Source of the DNA: Robiginitomaculum sp.
GTDB taxonomy: Bacteria > Pseudomonadota > Alphaproteobacteria > Caulobacterales > Maricaulaceae
Assembly: GCA_015485335.1 (NCBI GenBank)
Contig: WFTT01000043.1
Coordinates: 1-64,000, forward strand
Direction of reading: 5' to 3'
DNA: 64,000 nucleotides
Below are positions 17,699-26,312 of this stretch, in pieces; position 1 is the first letter of the stretch; every line of letters begins with the position of its first letter. The notes beneath the pieces are model-generated. The model had not been told where the DNA came from. It searched no databases and saw nothing but the letters and a program-made list of their open reading frames with translations. The translations under genes and the position numbers were made by a program.

Positions 17699-18679
17699 AT
17701 GGGGTTTAGTGTCCCTATGCTGACCCTTGGATTGTCATTGGCCCTGTGGGTGCAACCGGCTCTGCCCTTGCACATTGCGCCCCTGATTGGCGAAGCGCGA
17801 TCCATTGCGGGCACTCAGGGCGATACCATCTGGCCGGGCTTTGGCAAAATCCCCTATCCGGTTCTGTTCGTTGGCAAGGATAACAGCTTTTTATTTTGCC
17901 CTGCGGGGGCGGCCAAGGGGTTTACCTCCTGGCATACCGACCCCTTTACCAAATGTGCCATCAAAATCCGCAAACGTGTTTTTGCCGCCAATTTAAAAGC
18001 CACTTTCCCGGCGGTGGACGGCATTTCCACCGTGGTAATCGGCGCCCCGGCACAGACCGAAGGCAGCCATGCCGCCTGGATCGCCACCTTGTTGCATGAA
18101 CATTTTCACCAGATGCAAATGGGCCAGCCCGGCTATTACGACGCCGTCAAGGCGCTGGATTTATCCGGCGGGGAAGGTGGCGGCATGTGGATGCTGGATT
18201 TTCCCTTTCCCTATGCCGATGCCACCACAGCAAAGAACTTTGCCCTTATGGCTCATAAACTGGCCGCGGCCTTGCACAGCCCTGTCGCGGATTTGGAAAC
18301 AGCTCTTGCGGCCTATCGAACGGCCCGCCAGCGCGCCTTTGTGCGCCTCAGCCCCCGCGAAATACGTTATGGGGAGTTTCAGCTCTGGCAGGAGGGCGTT
18401 GCCCGCTATAGCGAGATTGCCCTGGCCGAAGCGGCGATTGAGCGCGCACGGCGTGGACAAAGCCCGTATGATTATTCAGCGCTGGCGGTGAATCTGCGAA
18501 CGCGCGTGCTGGAAAACCTGGAGCATTTTGATCTGACCCAGAATAAACGGGTCAGCTTTTATGCCCTGGGGGCCGGCGAAGCACTGTTGCTGGACCGTAT
18601 CCGGCCCAACTGGCGTACCCAGTATTTTCATACCGGGCTGGCCATGGGGCCGTTGATTTATGAAGCCTCCGCCAGATAA
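17699..18679 (+). CDS. Exported putative zinc metallopeptidase, uncharacterised
   Basis: A 326-aa protein with an N-terminal signal peptide (about residues 1-24). It carries LLHEHFHQM with HEHFH at 133-137, fitting the HExxH zinc motif, and EGVARYSE at 232-239, where Glu232 could be the third ligand in gluzincin fashion. Nothing else is recognised. The pattern suggests a periplasmic or outer-surface zinc peptidase, but without homologue evidence it could also be a non-catalytic relative. The gene follows grpE by 29 bases and its end overlaps the convergent adenine deaminase gene by 22 bases. The ATG at 17717 is an alternative start. Confidence 0.7.
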   Translation: MGFSVPMLTLGLSLALWVQPALPLHIAPLIGEARSIAGTQGDTIWPGFGKIPYPVLFVGKDNSFLFCPAGAAKGFTSWHTDPFTKCAIKIRKRVFAANLKATFPAVDGISTVVIGAPAQTEGSHAAWIATLLHEHFHQMQMGQPGYYDAVKALDLSGGEGGGMWMLDFPFPYADATTAKNFALMAHKLAAALHSPVADLETALAAYRTARQRAFVRLSPREIRYGEFQLWQEGVARYSEIALAEAAIERARRGQSPYDYSALAVNLRTRVLENLEHFDLTQNKRVSFYALGAGEALLLDRIRPNWRTQYFHTGLAMGPLIYEASAR

Positions 18680-19674
18680 GCGTCCAATCTGGCCAAAGCG
18701 GCTTTTTTATCGCCCTCATCCATAAACGAGCCTTCAAAGCTGTTGCGCAACAGCGCTTCGATATCGGCACGAGTCAGGGGCAGGGCCGCAATCAGAGCGG
18801 CAAAATTATCATTCACATAGCCGCCAAAATAGGACGGGTCATCAGCGTTTACACAAGGCTTTAGACCCGCCGCCAGCATGGCCGGGATGGGGTGGTTTTT
18901 CATATCATCAATGACACATAATTTCAGATTGGAAAGCGGGCAGACGGTCAGGCACATGCCCTCCTCGGCCAGTCGTTTGACCAGTTTTGCATCTTCTAAC
19001 GCGCGATTGCCGTGATCAATGCGATCCACCTGCAGATCGTCCAGCGCCTCCCAGACATAAGCGGGAGGTCCCTCCTCGCCCGCATGGGCCACCACGTGCA
19101 AGCCAGCATCCCGCGCCTTGGCAAACACGGCTTTGAACTTTGAAGGCGGATGGCCCACCTCGGAACTATCCAGCCCCACCCCATCAATCAGTGATAAAAA
19201 CGGCTGGGCCTCGTCCCATGTGACCAGCGCGTCTTCTTCAGGTAGATGGCGCAAATAGCACATGATCAGTTTTGAGGAGATGCCAAGCTTGTCCTGCGCA
19301 TCGCCCAGCGCCCGGGCAATGCCGCCCACCGCATCGGCAAAGGCAACACCACGTTCCGTATGCCCCTGAGGATCAAAGAAAATTTCCGTATGGATCACAT
19401 GATCGGCGGCGGCCCGTTGCAAATAAGCCCAGGTCAGGTCGTAAAAATCCTGTTCTTTCAACAGCACGCTCATGCCCTGATAATAAATGTCCAGAAACTC
19501 CTGCAAGTTGGAAAAATCATAGGCGGCGCGGATCTCCTCAACGCTTTTGAACGGCAGATCCACATCATTGCGTCCGGCAATTTCAAACATCAGTTCCGGC
19601 TCGAACGAGCCCTCGATATGCAAATGCAATTCAGCCTTGGGGGCGTTGGCGGCAAGGGTAGTAAGGTCGGTCAT
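18658..19674 (-). CDS. Adenine deaminase (adenosine deaminase superfamily, Aah1/PA0148 type)
   Basis: A 338-aa zinc hydrolase with the metal site HLHIEG (His17, His19), VVAHAGEEGPP around residue 196 and NADDPSYFGGY around residues 276-286. HTEIFFDPQGHTERGV and the SYFGGY ending are typical of the adenine-deaminating branch (yeast Aah1, Pseudomonas PA0148) rather than adenosine deaminases proper, so I predict adenine to hypoxanthine plus ammonia. Adenosine remains an alternative. It is transcribed towards the possible metallopeptidase gene and lies downstream of the Lrp-type regulator on the same strand. Confidence 0.85.
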   Translation of the reverse strand: MTDLTTLAANAPKAELHLHIEGSFEPELMFEIAGRNDVDLPFKSVEEIRAAYDFSNLQEFLDIYYQGMSVLLKEQDFYDLTWAYLQRAAADHVIHTEIFFDPQGHTERGVAFADAVGGIARALGDAQDKLGISSKLIMCYLRHLPEEDALVTWDEAQPFLSLIDGVGLDSSEVGHPPSKFKAVFAKARDAGLHVVAHAGEEGPPAYVWEALDDLQVDRIDHGNRALEDAKLVKRLAEEGMCLTVCPLSNLKLCVIDDMKNHPIPAMLAAGLKPCVNADDPSYFGGYVNDNFAALIAALPLTRADIEALLRNSFEGSFMDEGDKKAALARLDAYLAEAS

Positions 19675-19733
19675 GATCTGTCCTTTGGCGGTGGAGGGTC
19701 AGTATAGGGTTGGCGAAGCGGTTTTAGAACCAC

Positions 19734-20189
19734 CTAACCCGGCGGGAAGACCGTATTTTTCTTCACCAGCCCGAAGGCAAATTTGGAATCGATAGAGCGC
19801 ACGCCCGGCAATTTGGTCAGCACATTGCGGATAAAGTTTTCATAATCTTGCAGGCTGGCACTGACCACATGCAGCAAATAATCGCTGGACCCGGTCATCA
19901 GATAACATTCCAGAATTTCATCGGCGCGGGCAATGCCCGCCTCAAAGCCACGGATCAGCTCGTCGGACGGGCGCTCCATCTTGATCTCGACAAACACATT
20001 CAGCGGCAGGCCGTATTTTTCCTGATCCACCAGCGCCGTATACCCGCTTAGCACGCCGCGCCTTTCCAGCGCCCGCACCCGGCGCAGACAGGGCGAGGGC
20101 GACAGGCCCACCCGCTCGGACAATTCCTGATTGCTCAGCCGTGCATTTTCCTGCAAGGCACGGACAATTTTACGGTCTATGATATCCAT
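19734..20189 (-). CDS. Lrp/AsnC family transcriptional regulator (MdeR-like)
   Basis: A 151-aa regulator with an N-terminal winged helix (DRKIVRALQENARLSNQELSERVGLSPSPCLRRVRALE) and a C-terminal ligand-binding domain containing YLMTGSSDYLLHV. I chose the ATG at 20189 (MDIIDRK) because this is the normal family start; the 25 extra codons of the track ORF cover the divergent promoter. It is head-to-head with a methionine gamma-lyase gene, as MdeR is with mdeA in Pseudomonas putida, so it probably activates that gene in response to an amino acid. Confidence 0.88.
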   Translation of the reverse strand: MDIIDRKIVRALQENARLSNQELSERVGLSPSPCLRRVRALERRGVLSGYTALVDQEKYGLPLNVFVEIKMERPSDELIRGFEAGIARADEILECYLMTGSSDYLLHVVSASLQDYENFIRNVLTKLPGVRSIDSKFAFGLVKKNTVFPPG

Positions 20190-20307
20190 AATATTCTCTT
20201 TTTTGGCATTATCTGCTAATATTCTTTCATCACCCGCAATCATACGCAAGCACATAGCGGCCAAAATCGGCTAATCTGGGCTAACGTAAATTGCAAAGGT
20301 ATGACTG
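20190..20307. promoter_or_regulatory. Divergent regulatory region between Lrp-type regulator and mdeA
   Basis: This AT-richer stretch holds three GCTAA(T/C) elements at 20215, 20270 and 20280. The last two are ten bases (about one helical turn) apart. Such phased short repeats fit binding of an Lrp octamer, but no site has been proved. Confidence 0.4.
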
Positions 20308-21531
20308 ATGGCTGATCAAACTTCGAAGACCGGTTTTGCCACCCGCGCCATTCATGGCCTGGATCACGGATCACAACCCGAAGGCGCGCTAAACCCGCCG
20401 CTTTATCTCAGCTCTACCTTTACCTTTAATTCGGTTGAAGAGGGCGCGGCGATGTTTGCCGGCGAACGGCCCGGCCATTTTTACAGCCGGGTCAGCAACC
20501 CCACGTTAAGCGCCCTTGAAGAGCGCTTTGCCGCGCTGGAAGAGGCCGAAGCGGCGCTCTCTTTTGCATCCGGCATGGGAGCCATAGCCTCGGTGTTCTG
20601 GACATTCCTCAGCGCCGGCGATGAGGTGGTTGCCGATAAAACCCTTTATGGCTGTACCTTTGCCTATTTGCATCATGGCCTTAGCCGCTTTGGCGTAAAA
20701 ATCATCGATGTGGACATGACCGACCCGGCCGCGGTTGCGGCGGTGCTGAGCGATAAGACCAAAATCGTCTATTTTGAAACCCCGGCCAATCCCAATATGC
20801 GCCTGGTGGATATTGCCGCCATTAGCGCCCTTGCACGAACCGTGGGGGCCAAAACCATTGTCGATAACACCTATTGCACGCCTTATCTGCAACAGCCCTT
20901 GAAACTGGGCGCAGACATAGTGGTGCATTCGGCAACCAAATATCTGGGCGGTCATGGGGATTTGATCGCCGGCATGGCGGCGGGCAATGCCGAAGACATG
21001 ATGCAGGTCCGCGTTGAGGGCCTCAAAGACATGACCGGCGCGGTGATGACGCCGCTAACGGCGCACCAGATCATGCGCGGCCTAAAAACCCTTGATCTGC
21101 GCATGGATCGCCACTCAGCCTCGGCACAAATCATTGCCGAACGGTTGGAGGCACATCCGCTGGTTAAAACCGTCTCATATCCCGGCTTGCCAAGCTTTGC
21201 CCAGTTTGATCTGGCACAGCGGCAAATGCGCGCCCCCGGCGGCATGATTGCGCTGGAACTGAACACCGATATTGGCGGCGCCATGCACATGATGAATACG
21301 CTGAATCTCATCAAGCGCGCCGTCAGCCTTGGCGATGCGGACAGCCTGATCCAGCACCCGGCCAGTATGACCCATGCGGCCTACACCCCCGAGGAACGCG
21401 CCGAACATGGCATTTCAGACAGCCTGATCCGCCTGTCCGTGGGGCTGGAAAATGTGGAAGACATCTGGGCCGATCTTGAAAGCGCACTGGGTGCCCTCAA
21501 GACCAGCAATACGGCCCCAAAAGCGGCCTAG
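20308..21531 (+). CDS. mdeA: L-methionine gamma-lyase
   Basis: A 407-aa PLP enzyme that splits methionine into methanethiol, 2-oxobutyrate and ammonia. Key residues match the Pseudomonas putida enzyme number for number: Tyr59 and Arg61 (YSRVSNPT), Tyr114 and Cys116 (LYGCTF), PLP lysine Lys211 (HSATKYL) and Lys240-Asp241 (GLKDMTGAV). Cys116 and the Lys-Asp pair separate it from cystathionine gamma-lyases. The divergent Lrp-type gene supports mdeR-mdeA organisation. The stop codon shares the palindrome CTAG with the stop of the convergent amidohydrolase gene. Confidence 0.93.
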   Translation: MADQTSKTGFATRAIHGLDHGSQPEGALNPPLYLSSTFTFNSVEEGAAMFAGERPGHFYSRVSNPTLSALEERFAALEEAEAALSFASGMGAIASVFWTFLSAGDEVVADKTLYGCTFAYLHHGLSRFGVKIIDVDMTDPAAVAAVLSDKTKIVYFETPANPNMRLVDIAAISALARTVGAKTIVDNTYCTPYLQQPLKLGADIVVHSATKYLGGHGDLIAGMAAGNAEDMMQVRVEGLKDMTGAVMTPLTAHQIMRGLKTLDLRMDRHSASAQIIAERLEAHPLVKTVSYPGLPSFAQFDLAQRQMRAPGGMIALELNTDIGGAMHMMNTLNLIKRAVSLGDADSLIQHPASMTHAAYTPEERAEHGISDSLIRLSVGLENVEDIWADLESALGALKTSNTAPKAA

Positions 21532-22952
21532 TTTTTAGCCGGGGTTTCACCGGCCGCCAGGGCCGTGCGGATTTTATTGGCCTGCACCTCGGCATTATGG
21601 ATCACCATTTTAGCGCTAAGCGTGCGCACCTTGGCGTTTTGCATCAGCACCTGGCCATCGACCATGGTCATCACCACATCGCGGGATCCAGCCACATAGA
21701 CCAGATGAGATTCGATATCATAAAGCGGCTCCATACGCGGACTGGTCAGGGTGAGCTGAATCATATCGGCGCGTTTGCCCGCGCTTAAGGAACCGGTGAC
21801 ATCTCCAAGGCCGATGGCCGCCGCCCCCATACGGGTGGCCATGGCCAAAGCGGTATCGGCAGGCATAACGGTAGCATCGCCGGATTTGCCTTTGTGAATG
21901 AGCGCAGCAAGGCGAATTTCCTCCCACATATCCAGATCATTATTGGACGCCGCCCCATCGGTACCCAGACCCACATTAATGCCCTTGGCAATCATTTGCG
22001 ATACGGGTGAGAACCCGGCGGCGGTTTTCATGTTCGAGGTCGGGTTATGGATCGGCCCGGTTTTGCCGCCCAGCGCCATCATGTCGATCTCGTCCTCATC
22101 AGGCCAGACCATATGGGCGGCGATCAGCGGGTAATCCAGCATGCCAAGACCGGCAATATGGCGCACCGACGTGTTGTGATAGCGCTCTTTCATCACCGCC
22201 ATTTCCGAGGGGCTTTCGGCCACATGCATCATCAGGGGGGCGTTGGCCGCCTTGGCGGCGGCAAGCACTTCTTTGAGATGCTCCGGCGACACCGTATAGG
22301 CCCCATGAGGCGCGAAGGCGGGGATCAATTTACCGCTGGGATCCTCGAAGTTGGCAACAAAATCCTTGCCCGCGGCAAAGCTGTCATCCCAGCCTTTGAA
22401 ACCGGGGCTGGGATAATCGATCATGGGCGCGCCCAAAATGGCGCGAATGCCACAGGTTTCATAAACTTGCGCGGCAATGCGCGGGTAAAAATACATATCC
22501 ACAATGGTGGTGGTGCCGCCGCGCACCATTTCCCAACAGGCCAGCGCCGCCCCGGCCCGGACAAAGTCTTCGTCCACAAACTTGCCTTCCATGGGGAAGA
22601 TATAGTTTTGCAACCAGTTGATCAGCGTCATATCATCGGCCATGCCACGAAACAGCACCATGGCGGCATGGGTATGACCATTGACCAGGCCCGGCATCAA
22701 CACCTTGTTATGACCGGCAATTTTCCTGGCCGCCTTGTATTGCGCGTTGATTTCAGCCCGCGGTCCCACGGCCAGAATGGCACCATCTTTGATGGCCACC
22801 GCCCCATCACGCAGAACGCCGGCGCCTTTTTCCATGCTCAGCACATAATCGCCATAAACGATCGTATCGGCCGCCTCTCTGGCCAACGCCGACACCGGCA
22901 TGGCAAGAAGAAGAAAGACAAGCAGAGATCGGATAAACGGCAATCGGGACAT
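21528..22952 (-). CDS. Exported amidohydrolase, MTA/S-adenosylhomocysteine deaminase family
   Basis: A 474-aa metal-dependent amidohydrolase of the TrzN/AtzA/MtaD group. Metal and substrate motifs are NGHTHAAM, MHVAESPSE, AAHMVWPD and GTDGAASNNDLDMW, the last being characteristic of 5'-methylthioadenosine/S-adenosylhomocysteine deaminases. Unlike cytoplasmic MtaD, it begins with a clear signal peptide (SLLVFLLLAMPVSALA), so it should act in the periplasm. The ATG at 22952 follows AAGGAG; the longer track start is unlikely. Other deaminated substrates such as guanine analogues cannot be excluded. Confidence 0.85.
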   Translation of the reverse strand: MSRLPFIRSLLVFLLLAMPVSALAREAADTIVYGDYVLSMEKGAGVLRDGAVAIKDGAILAVGPRAEINAQYKAARKIAGHNKVLMPGLVNGHTHAAMVLFRGMADDMTLINWLQNYIFPMEGKFVDEDFVRAGAALACWEMVRGGTTTIVDMYFYPRIAAQVYETCGIRAILGAPMIDYPSPGFKGWDDSFAAGKDFVANFEDPSGKLIPAFAPHGAYTVSPEHLKEVLAAAKAANAPLMMHVAESPSEMAVMKERYHNTSVRHIAGLGMLDYPLIAAHMVWPDEDEIDMMALGGKTGPIHNPTSNMKTAAGFSPVSQMIAKGINVGLGTDGAASNNDLDMWEEIRLAALIHKGKSGDATVMPADTALAMATRMGAAAIGLGDVTGSLSAGKRADMIQLTLTSPRMEPLYDIESHLVYVAGSRDVVMTMVDGQVLMQNAKVRTLSAKMVIHNAEVQANKIRTALAAGETPAKN

Positions 22953-23047
22953 GATAGAAGGCTCCTTTAAGGGTAGCGCGCAGGTGTAAACCCACACGAT
23001 TAAAAAGTCACCTTTGGTATTTTTCTTTCCACTTGAAAAATTACCTG

Positions 23048-23127
23048 TGTCATTACCGGGCTTGTCCCGGTAATCCAGAGCGATATTGGGAAAGATGCTG
23101 GATTACCCGCATAAATCGGGCAATGAC
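23048..23127. repeat. Pair of inverted extragenic palindromic repeats
   Basis: ATTACCGGG (23052-23060) and CCCGGTAAT (23066-23074) form a perfect hairpin with loop CTTGT. A second, imperfect copy in opposite orientation runs from CTGGATTACCCG (from 23098) to GGGCAATGACA. The outer sequences TGTCATT and AATGACA are also complementary, so the whole 80 bases can fold. It lies between the starts/ends of two minus-strand genes and is related to the repeat at 31-51. Confidence 0.65.
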
Positions 23128-23136
23128 ATATTTCCC

Positions 23137-24396
23137 CTATCCTACCGGGGTGATTTTTAGGGACGTGATCTGATTGCGCTTGCGCCCGGTAATTTCAAAG
23201 CGATAGCCATAATAGGAAAACGCCTGACCAACTTGTGGAATGGTTTGACTTTCATGGATCACCAGACCCGCCACGGTCACGGCCTCTTCATCAGGCAGAT
23301 CCCATTCCATCGCCCGGTTCAGATCGCGCACGCTGACATCCCCATTGACCAGCACCGAACCATCGCTCTGGCGGGTTACGCCGCGCACCGGACGATCGTG
23401 CTCGTCCTCGATCTGACCGACAATTTCTTCCAGTATATCTTCCAGGGTCACGAGGCCCATCAAGGCCCCATATTCATCCACCACCAGGGCAAAATGTTCA
23501 TGATCGGCCCGAAAAATATTCAATTGTTCCGGCAAGGTGGTGGTTTCGGGGGTGAAGACGGGCTTGCGCATTATGGCGCGAATATCCACGGCATTAAAAT
23601 CGCCGTTTTTGGCATGAATGGCCCGCAGCAAATCCTTGGCGTGGATAATGCCAACAATGTTTTCCGGGTCATTCTCCCATAAGGGCAGACGCGTATAGGC
23701 GCTTTGCAGGGCTTCGATAATGATGTCCTGGGGTGGCTGGCTGATATCAATAACATACATGTTCTTGCGGTGAATCATAATGTCTTCAACGCTAAGATCG
23801 CGTAGATCCAATATCCCGCCAATCATATCGCGGTCGTGTTTTTTAACCCCACCCTCGCGGGACAAAAGGTCTACGGCACCACGAATTTCCTCGTGGGGGC
23901 TGAGTATCGATCCTTCGGCGCGAATACCGAAAATTTTGAACAGGCCCTTGATAATGGCCTCTACGCCCAGCACCACCGGGGCAAAGAAAATACGCACCAG
24001 CTTGATCGGTGCAGACACCATCATGGCGGCGCGGTCCGGATTGCTGATTGCCCAGGTTTTAGGAGCCACTTCGGCAAAGATCAGAATCAGGGCAGTCATT
24101 ACCACGGTGGCCAACACCACCCCATAATGGCCGAACAGGCGCAAAAACAGCGCCGTGGTCAGCGCCGAAGCCAGAATATTGACCAGATTATTGCCCAGCA
24201 GGATCGCCCCGATCAGGCTTTCCCGATCGGCGATCAGCTGGTTAACGCGCTTGGCGCCCTTCACCCCTTCCTTTTCCAACTGGTGCATACGCGCTCGCGA
24301 GGTCGCGGTCAGCGCCGTTTCCGAGCCGGAAAAAAAGGCTGATAAAATCAGCAACAGCACCACGGCGCCGCCGATCAGCAAAGTAGCCGGATCCAT
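23137..24396 (-). CDS. CNNM/CorC-type transporter with DUF21, CBS pair and CorC_HlyC domain
   Basis: A 419-aa inner-membrane protein. Residues 1-190 form the DUF21 transmembrane domain (FFSGSETALTATSRARMHQLEKEG is the typical opening), followed by two CBS domains (about 210-330, with FALVVDEYGALMGLVTLEDILEEIVGQIEDEHD) and a C-terminal CorC_HlyC domain. Members export magnesium or related divalent ions. Its ATG shares one base with the aroB stop (TGATG), so it is translationally coupled to aroB; the aroK-aroB-CNNM order is conserved in alphaproteobacteria. Confidence 0.9.
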   Translation of the reverse strand: MDPATLLIGGAVVLLLILSAFFSGSETALTATSRARMHQLEKEGVKGAKRVNQLIADRESLIGAILLGNNLVNILASALTTALFLRLFGHYGVVLATVVMTALILIFAEVAPKTWAISNPDRAAMMVSAPIKLVRIFFAPVVLGVEAIIKGLFKIFGIRAEGSILSPHEEIRGAVDLLSREGGVKKHDRDMIGGILDLRDLSVEDIMIHRKNMYVIDISQPPQDIIIEALQSAYTRLPLWENDPENIVGIIHAKDLLRAIHAKNGDFNAVDIRAIMRKPVFTPETTTLPEQLNIFRADHEHFALVVDEYGALMGLVTLEDILEEIVGQIEDEHDRPVRGVTRQSDGSVLVNGDVSVRDLNRAMEWDLPDEEAVTVAGLVIHESQTIPQVGQAFSYYGYRFEITGRKRNQITSLKITPVG

Positions 24397-25520
24397 CAGG
24401 CTTGCCCCGATTGCGCGTGTAAAAAGGCCTGCAAGCCCGCCATGTCCGTTTCCTCATAAACAAAGGCATCACCCAGGGCGCGCGGCAGCACCAGCCGCAA
24501 TTTCCCGCGCTGGTTCTTTTTGTCATTCATCAATATTGGCATCATGGCCGCCGCACTATAAGGCCCGCCGGGCGTGGTGCTCAAGCCCGTTGGCAGATCA
24601 CAGGCACCAAGATGGCGGACTAGGCGATCATGATCGCCTTGTGCACACAGGCCCAGATGCACCCCATAGGCAAAGGCAACGCCCATGCCCGCGGCCACGG
24701 CCTCGCCATGGATCAGCGCCCCTTCATAGCCCGCCAGACTTTCCAGAGCATGACCAAAGCTGTGCCCAAGGTTCAGGAGCGCCCGCACGCCGTTTTCCCG
24801 CTCGTCCCGGGCGACAATATCGGCTTTGCCGGAGACCGAACGGGCAATGGCCTCGGCCAACAGGGCTTCATCACCGTGCAGGGACGCCGCACCGTTTTCT
24901 TCCAGCCAGTTGAAAAAATCCGCATTGCCAAGGGCGGCCAGTTTTACAATTTCCGCATAGCCGGCTCGCATTTGGCGCGCAGGTAATGTGTGCAAAAAGC
25001 CGCTGTCGGCGATCACCAGAGCCGGTTGATGAAAGGCCCCGATCAGATTTTTGCCCGCCGGGACATTGATGGCGGTTTTACCGCCAACCGAACTATCGAC
25101 CTGGGCCAGTAAAGTGGTCGGGATCTGAATAAAGGCGGTGCCACGTTTCAAAATCGCACTGGCAAAACCGGTCAGATCGCCCACCACGCCGCCCCCAAAG
25201 GCGGCAATGGCCTCGCCGCGCTCGACCTCCAGCGCCAACAGATCCGTGCACAGGCTTTCCAGCCGGGAAAAGCTTTTTTGTGCTTCGCCGGGGGGGATGA
25301 CCAGCGCCTTTAACGTAACGCCCGCCGCCGTACAGGCGCTTTGCAGGGTTTCCAGATGATGCCCCGCCACGGTTTCATCGGTCACGCACACCAGCCGCCC
25401 GTTGGGGCAAAGGGCCTTGATGGTCGCCATCGAGGCATCCAGTGCTCCCGGCCCGCAATACACGGGATAGGAACGGGCGCCCAGGTCAACCTTGATTGTA
25501 TGAAAAGCGGTCTTGCTCAT
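24396..25520 (-). CDS. aroB: 3-dehydroquinate synthase
   Basis: A 374-aa NAD- and zinc-dependent enzyme converting DAHP to 3-dehydroquinate, second step of the shikimate pathway. Hallmarks: AFGGGVVGDLTGFASAILKRGTAFIQIPTTLLAQVDSSVGGKTAIN, LNLGHSFGHALE and HGEAVAAGM, which include the zinc ligands. It overlaps the aroK stop by four bases and is followed directly by the CNNM transporter gene. Confidence 0.95.
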   Translation of the reverse strand: MSKTAFHTIKVDLGARSYPVYCGPGALDASMATIKALCPNGRLVCVTDETVAGHHLETLQSACTAAGVTLKALVIPPGEAQKSFSRLESLCTDLLALEVERGEAIAAFGGGVVGDLTGFASAILKRGTAFIQIPTTLLAQVDSSVGGKTAINVPAGKNLIGAFHQPALVIADSGFLHTLPARQMRAGYAEIVKLAALGNADFFNWLEENGAASLHGDEALLAEAIARSVSGKADIVARDERENGVRALLNLGHSFGHALESLAGYEGALIHGEAVAAGMGVAFAYGVHLGLCAQGDHDRLVRHLGACDLPTGLSTTPGGPYSAAAMMPILMNDKKNQRGKLRLVLPRALGDAFVYEETDMAGLQAFLHAQSGQA

Positions 25521-26041
25521 GAATTTTGCTGTCTGTCTTTCAAGGCGGCAATGATCTGTTCCACCGCCCGCCCATGGGTATCGACGCCGCTTTCAACACG
25601 AATATCGGCCTGTGCATAGATGGGATAACGCTTCTCCATCAGGGCTTTCATGACCTGGCGGGGGTTGGGTTGTCGCAAAAGGGGCCGGGTATTGCGCAAG
25701 GACACCCGTTCCATCAACACATCCAGATCCGCATGCAGCCAGATGCTGAGGCCTTTTTTGCGAATAATGGCGCGGGTGGCGGGGTCCATAAAGGCCCCGC
25801 CGCCGGTGGCCAGCACCCCGCGCGGCCCAGCCAGCAAGCGTTCGATAACCTTGCGTTCACCATCGCGAAAGGCGGCTTCGCCAAAATCGGCAAAAATGTC
25901 TTCTACACTGCGCCCGGCAGATTTTTCAATTTCCTCGTCAGCATCAAAAAATGGTAAATCCAATGCCGTGGCCAACCGCCGCCCAATGGTAGTTTTGCCC
26001 GCCCCCATCAGACCGATCAACACAATCATCCTGTCAGACAT
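25517..26041 (-). CDS. aroK: Shikimate kinase
   Basis: A 174-aa P-loop kinase that phosphorylates shikimate. Walker A is GLMGAGKTTIGRRLA; DADEEIEKSAGRSVEDIFADFGEAAFRDGE binds shikimate; TGGGAF and RNTRPLL (lid) follow. The ATG at 26041 (MSDRMIVLIG) gives normal length; the track ORF extends 73 codons into the promoter region. First gene of aroK-aroB-CNNM, divergent from the small membrane peptide at 26178. Confidence 0.94.
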   Translation of the reverse strand: MSDRMIVLIGLMGAGKTTIGRRLATALDLPFFDADEEIEKSAGRSVEDIFADFGEAAFRDGERKVIERLLAGPRGVLATGGGAFMDPATRAIIRKKGLSIWLHADLDVLMERVSLRNTRPLLRQPNPRQVMKALMEKRYPIYAQADIRVESGVDTHGRAVEQIIAALKDRQQNS

Positions 26042-26177
26042 GTCTGCTGACTGAGAAATCGACGTATGCTTTCCTAGATTTGCCACACTTTGGCTATACG
26101 TCAGCCACGCTGACTGTGCAAACCCGTCCCGGTCCGGCATAGTGTAATTAAATATTATTCCTGTGAGGAGAATACGA

Positions 26178-26312
26178 ATGCGACGGATCGCTTTTGGTGT
26201 ATTTATAGCCTTGGCGCTGGTTTTTGCCGGCTTTGCCATGCTGGTCGGTGCGGCCGGCAAACAGGTCTCCCAAACCAGTCAGATCCGGGTTGAATTGCAA
26301 AATGGATTATAG
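26178..26312 (+). CDS. Small membrane-anchored peptide (44 aa), not in ORF track
   Basis: ATG at 26178 follows GAGGAG by seven bases, a strong ribosome-binding site, and opens MRRIAFGVFIALALVFAGFAML followed by a hydrophilic tail ending VELQNGL. The chain is one transmembrane helix with a short periplasmic tail. Its stop (26310-26312) overlaps the ATG of the next gene (26302) by eleven bases, so the two look translationally coupled. Family unknown. Confidence 0.6.
   Translation: MRRIAFGVFIALALVFAGFAMLVGAAGKQVSQTSQIRVELQNGL

Noticed and set aside
22047-22970. 307-aa plus-strand ORF over the amidohydrolase gene
   Set aside because: Antisense to a gene with complete metal-binding motifs; Gly/His-rich translation without known features.
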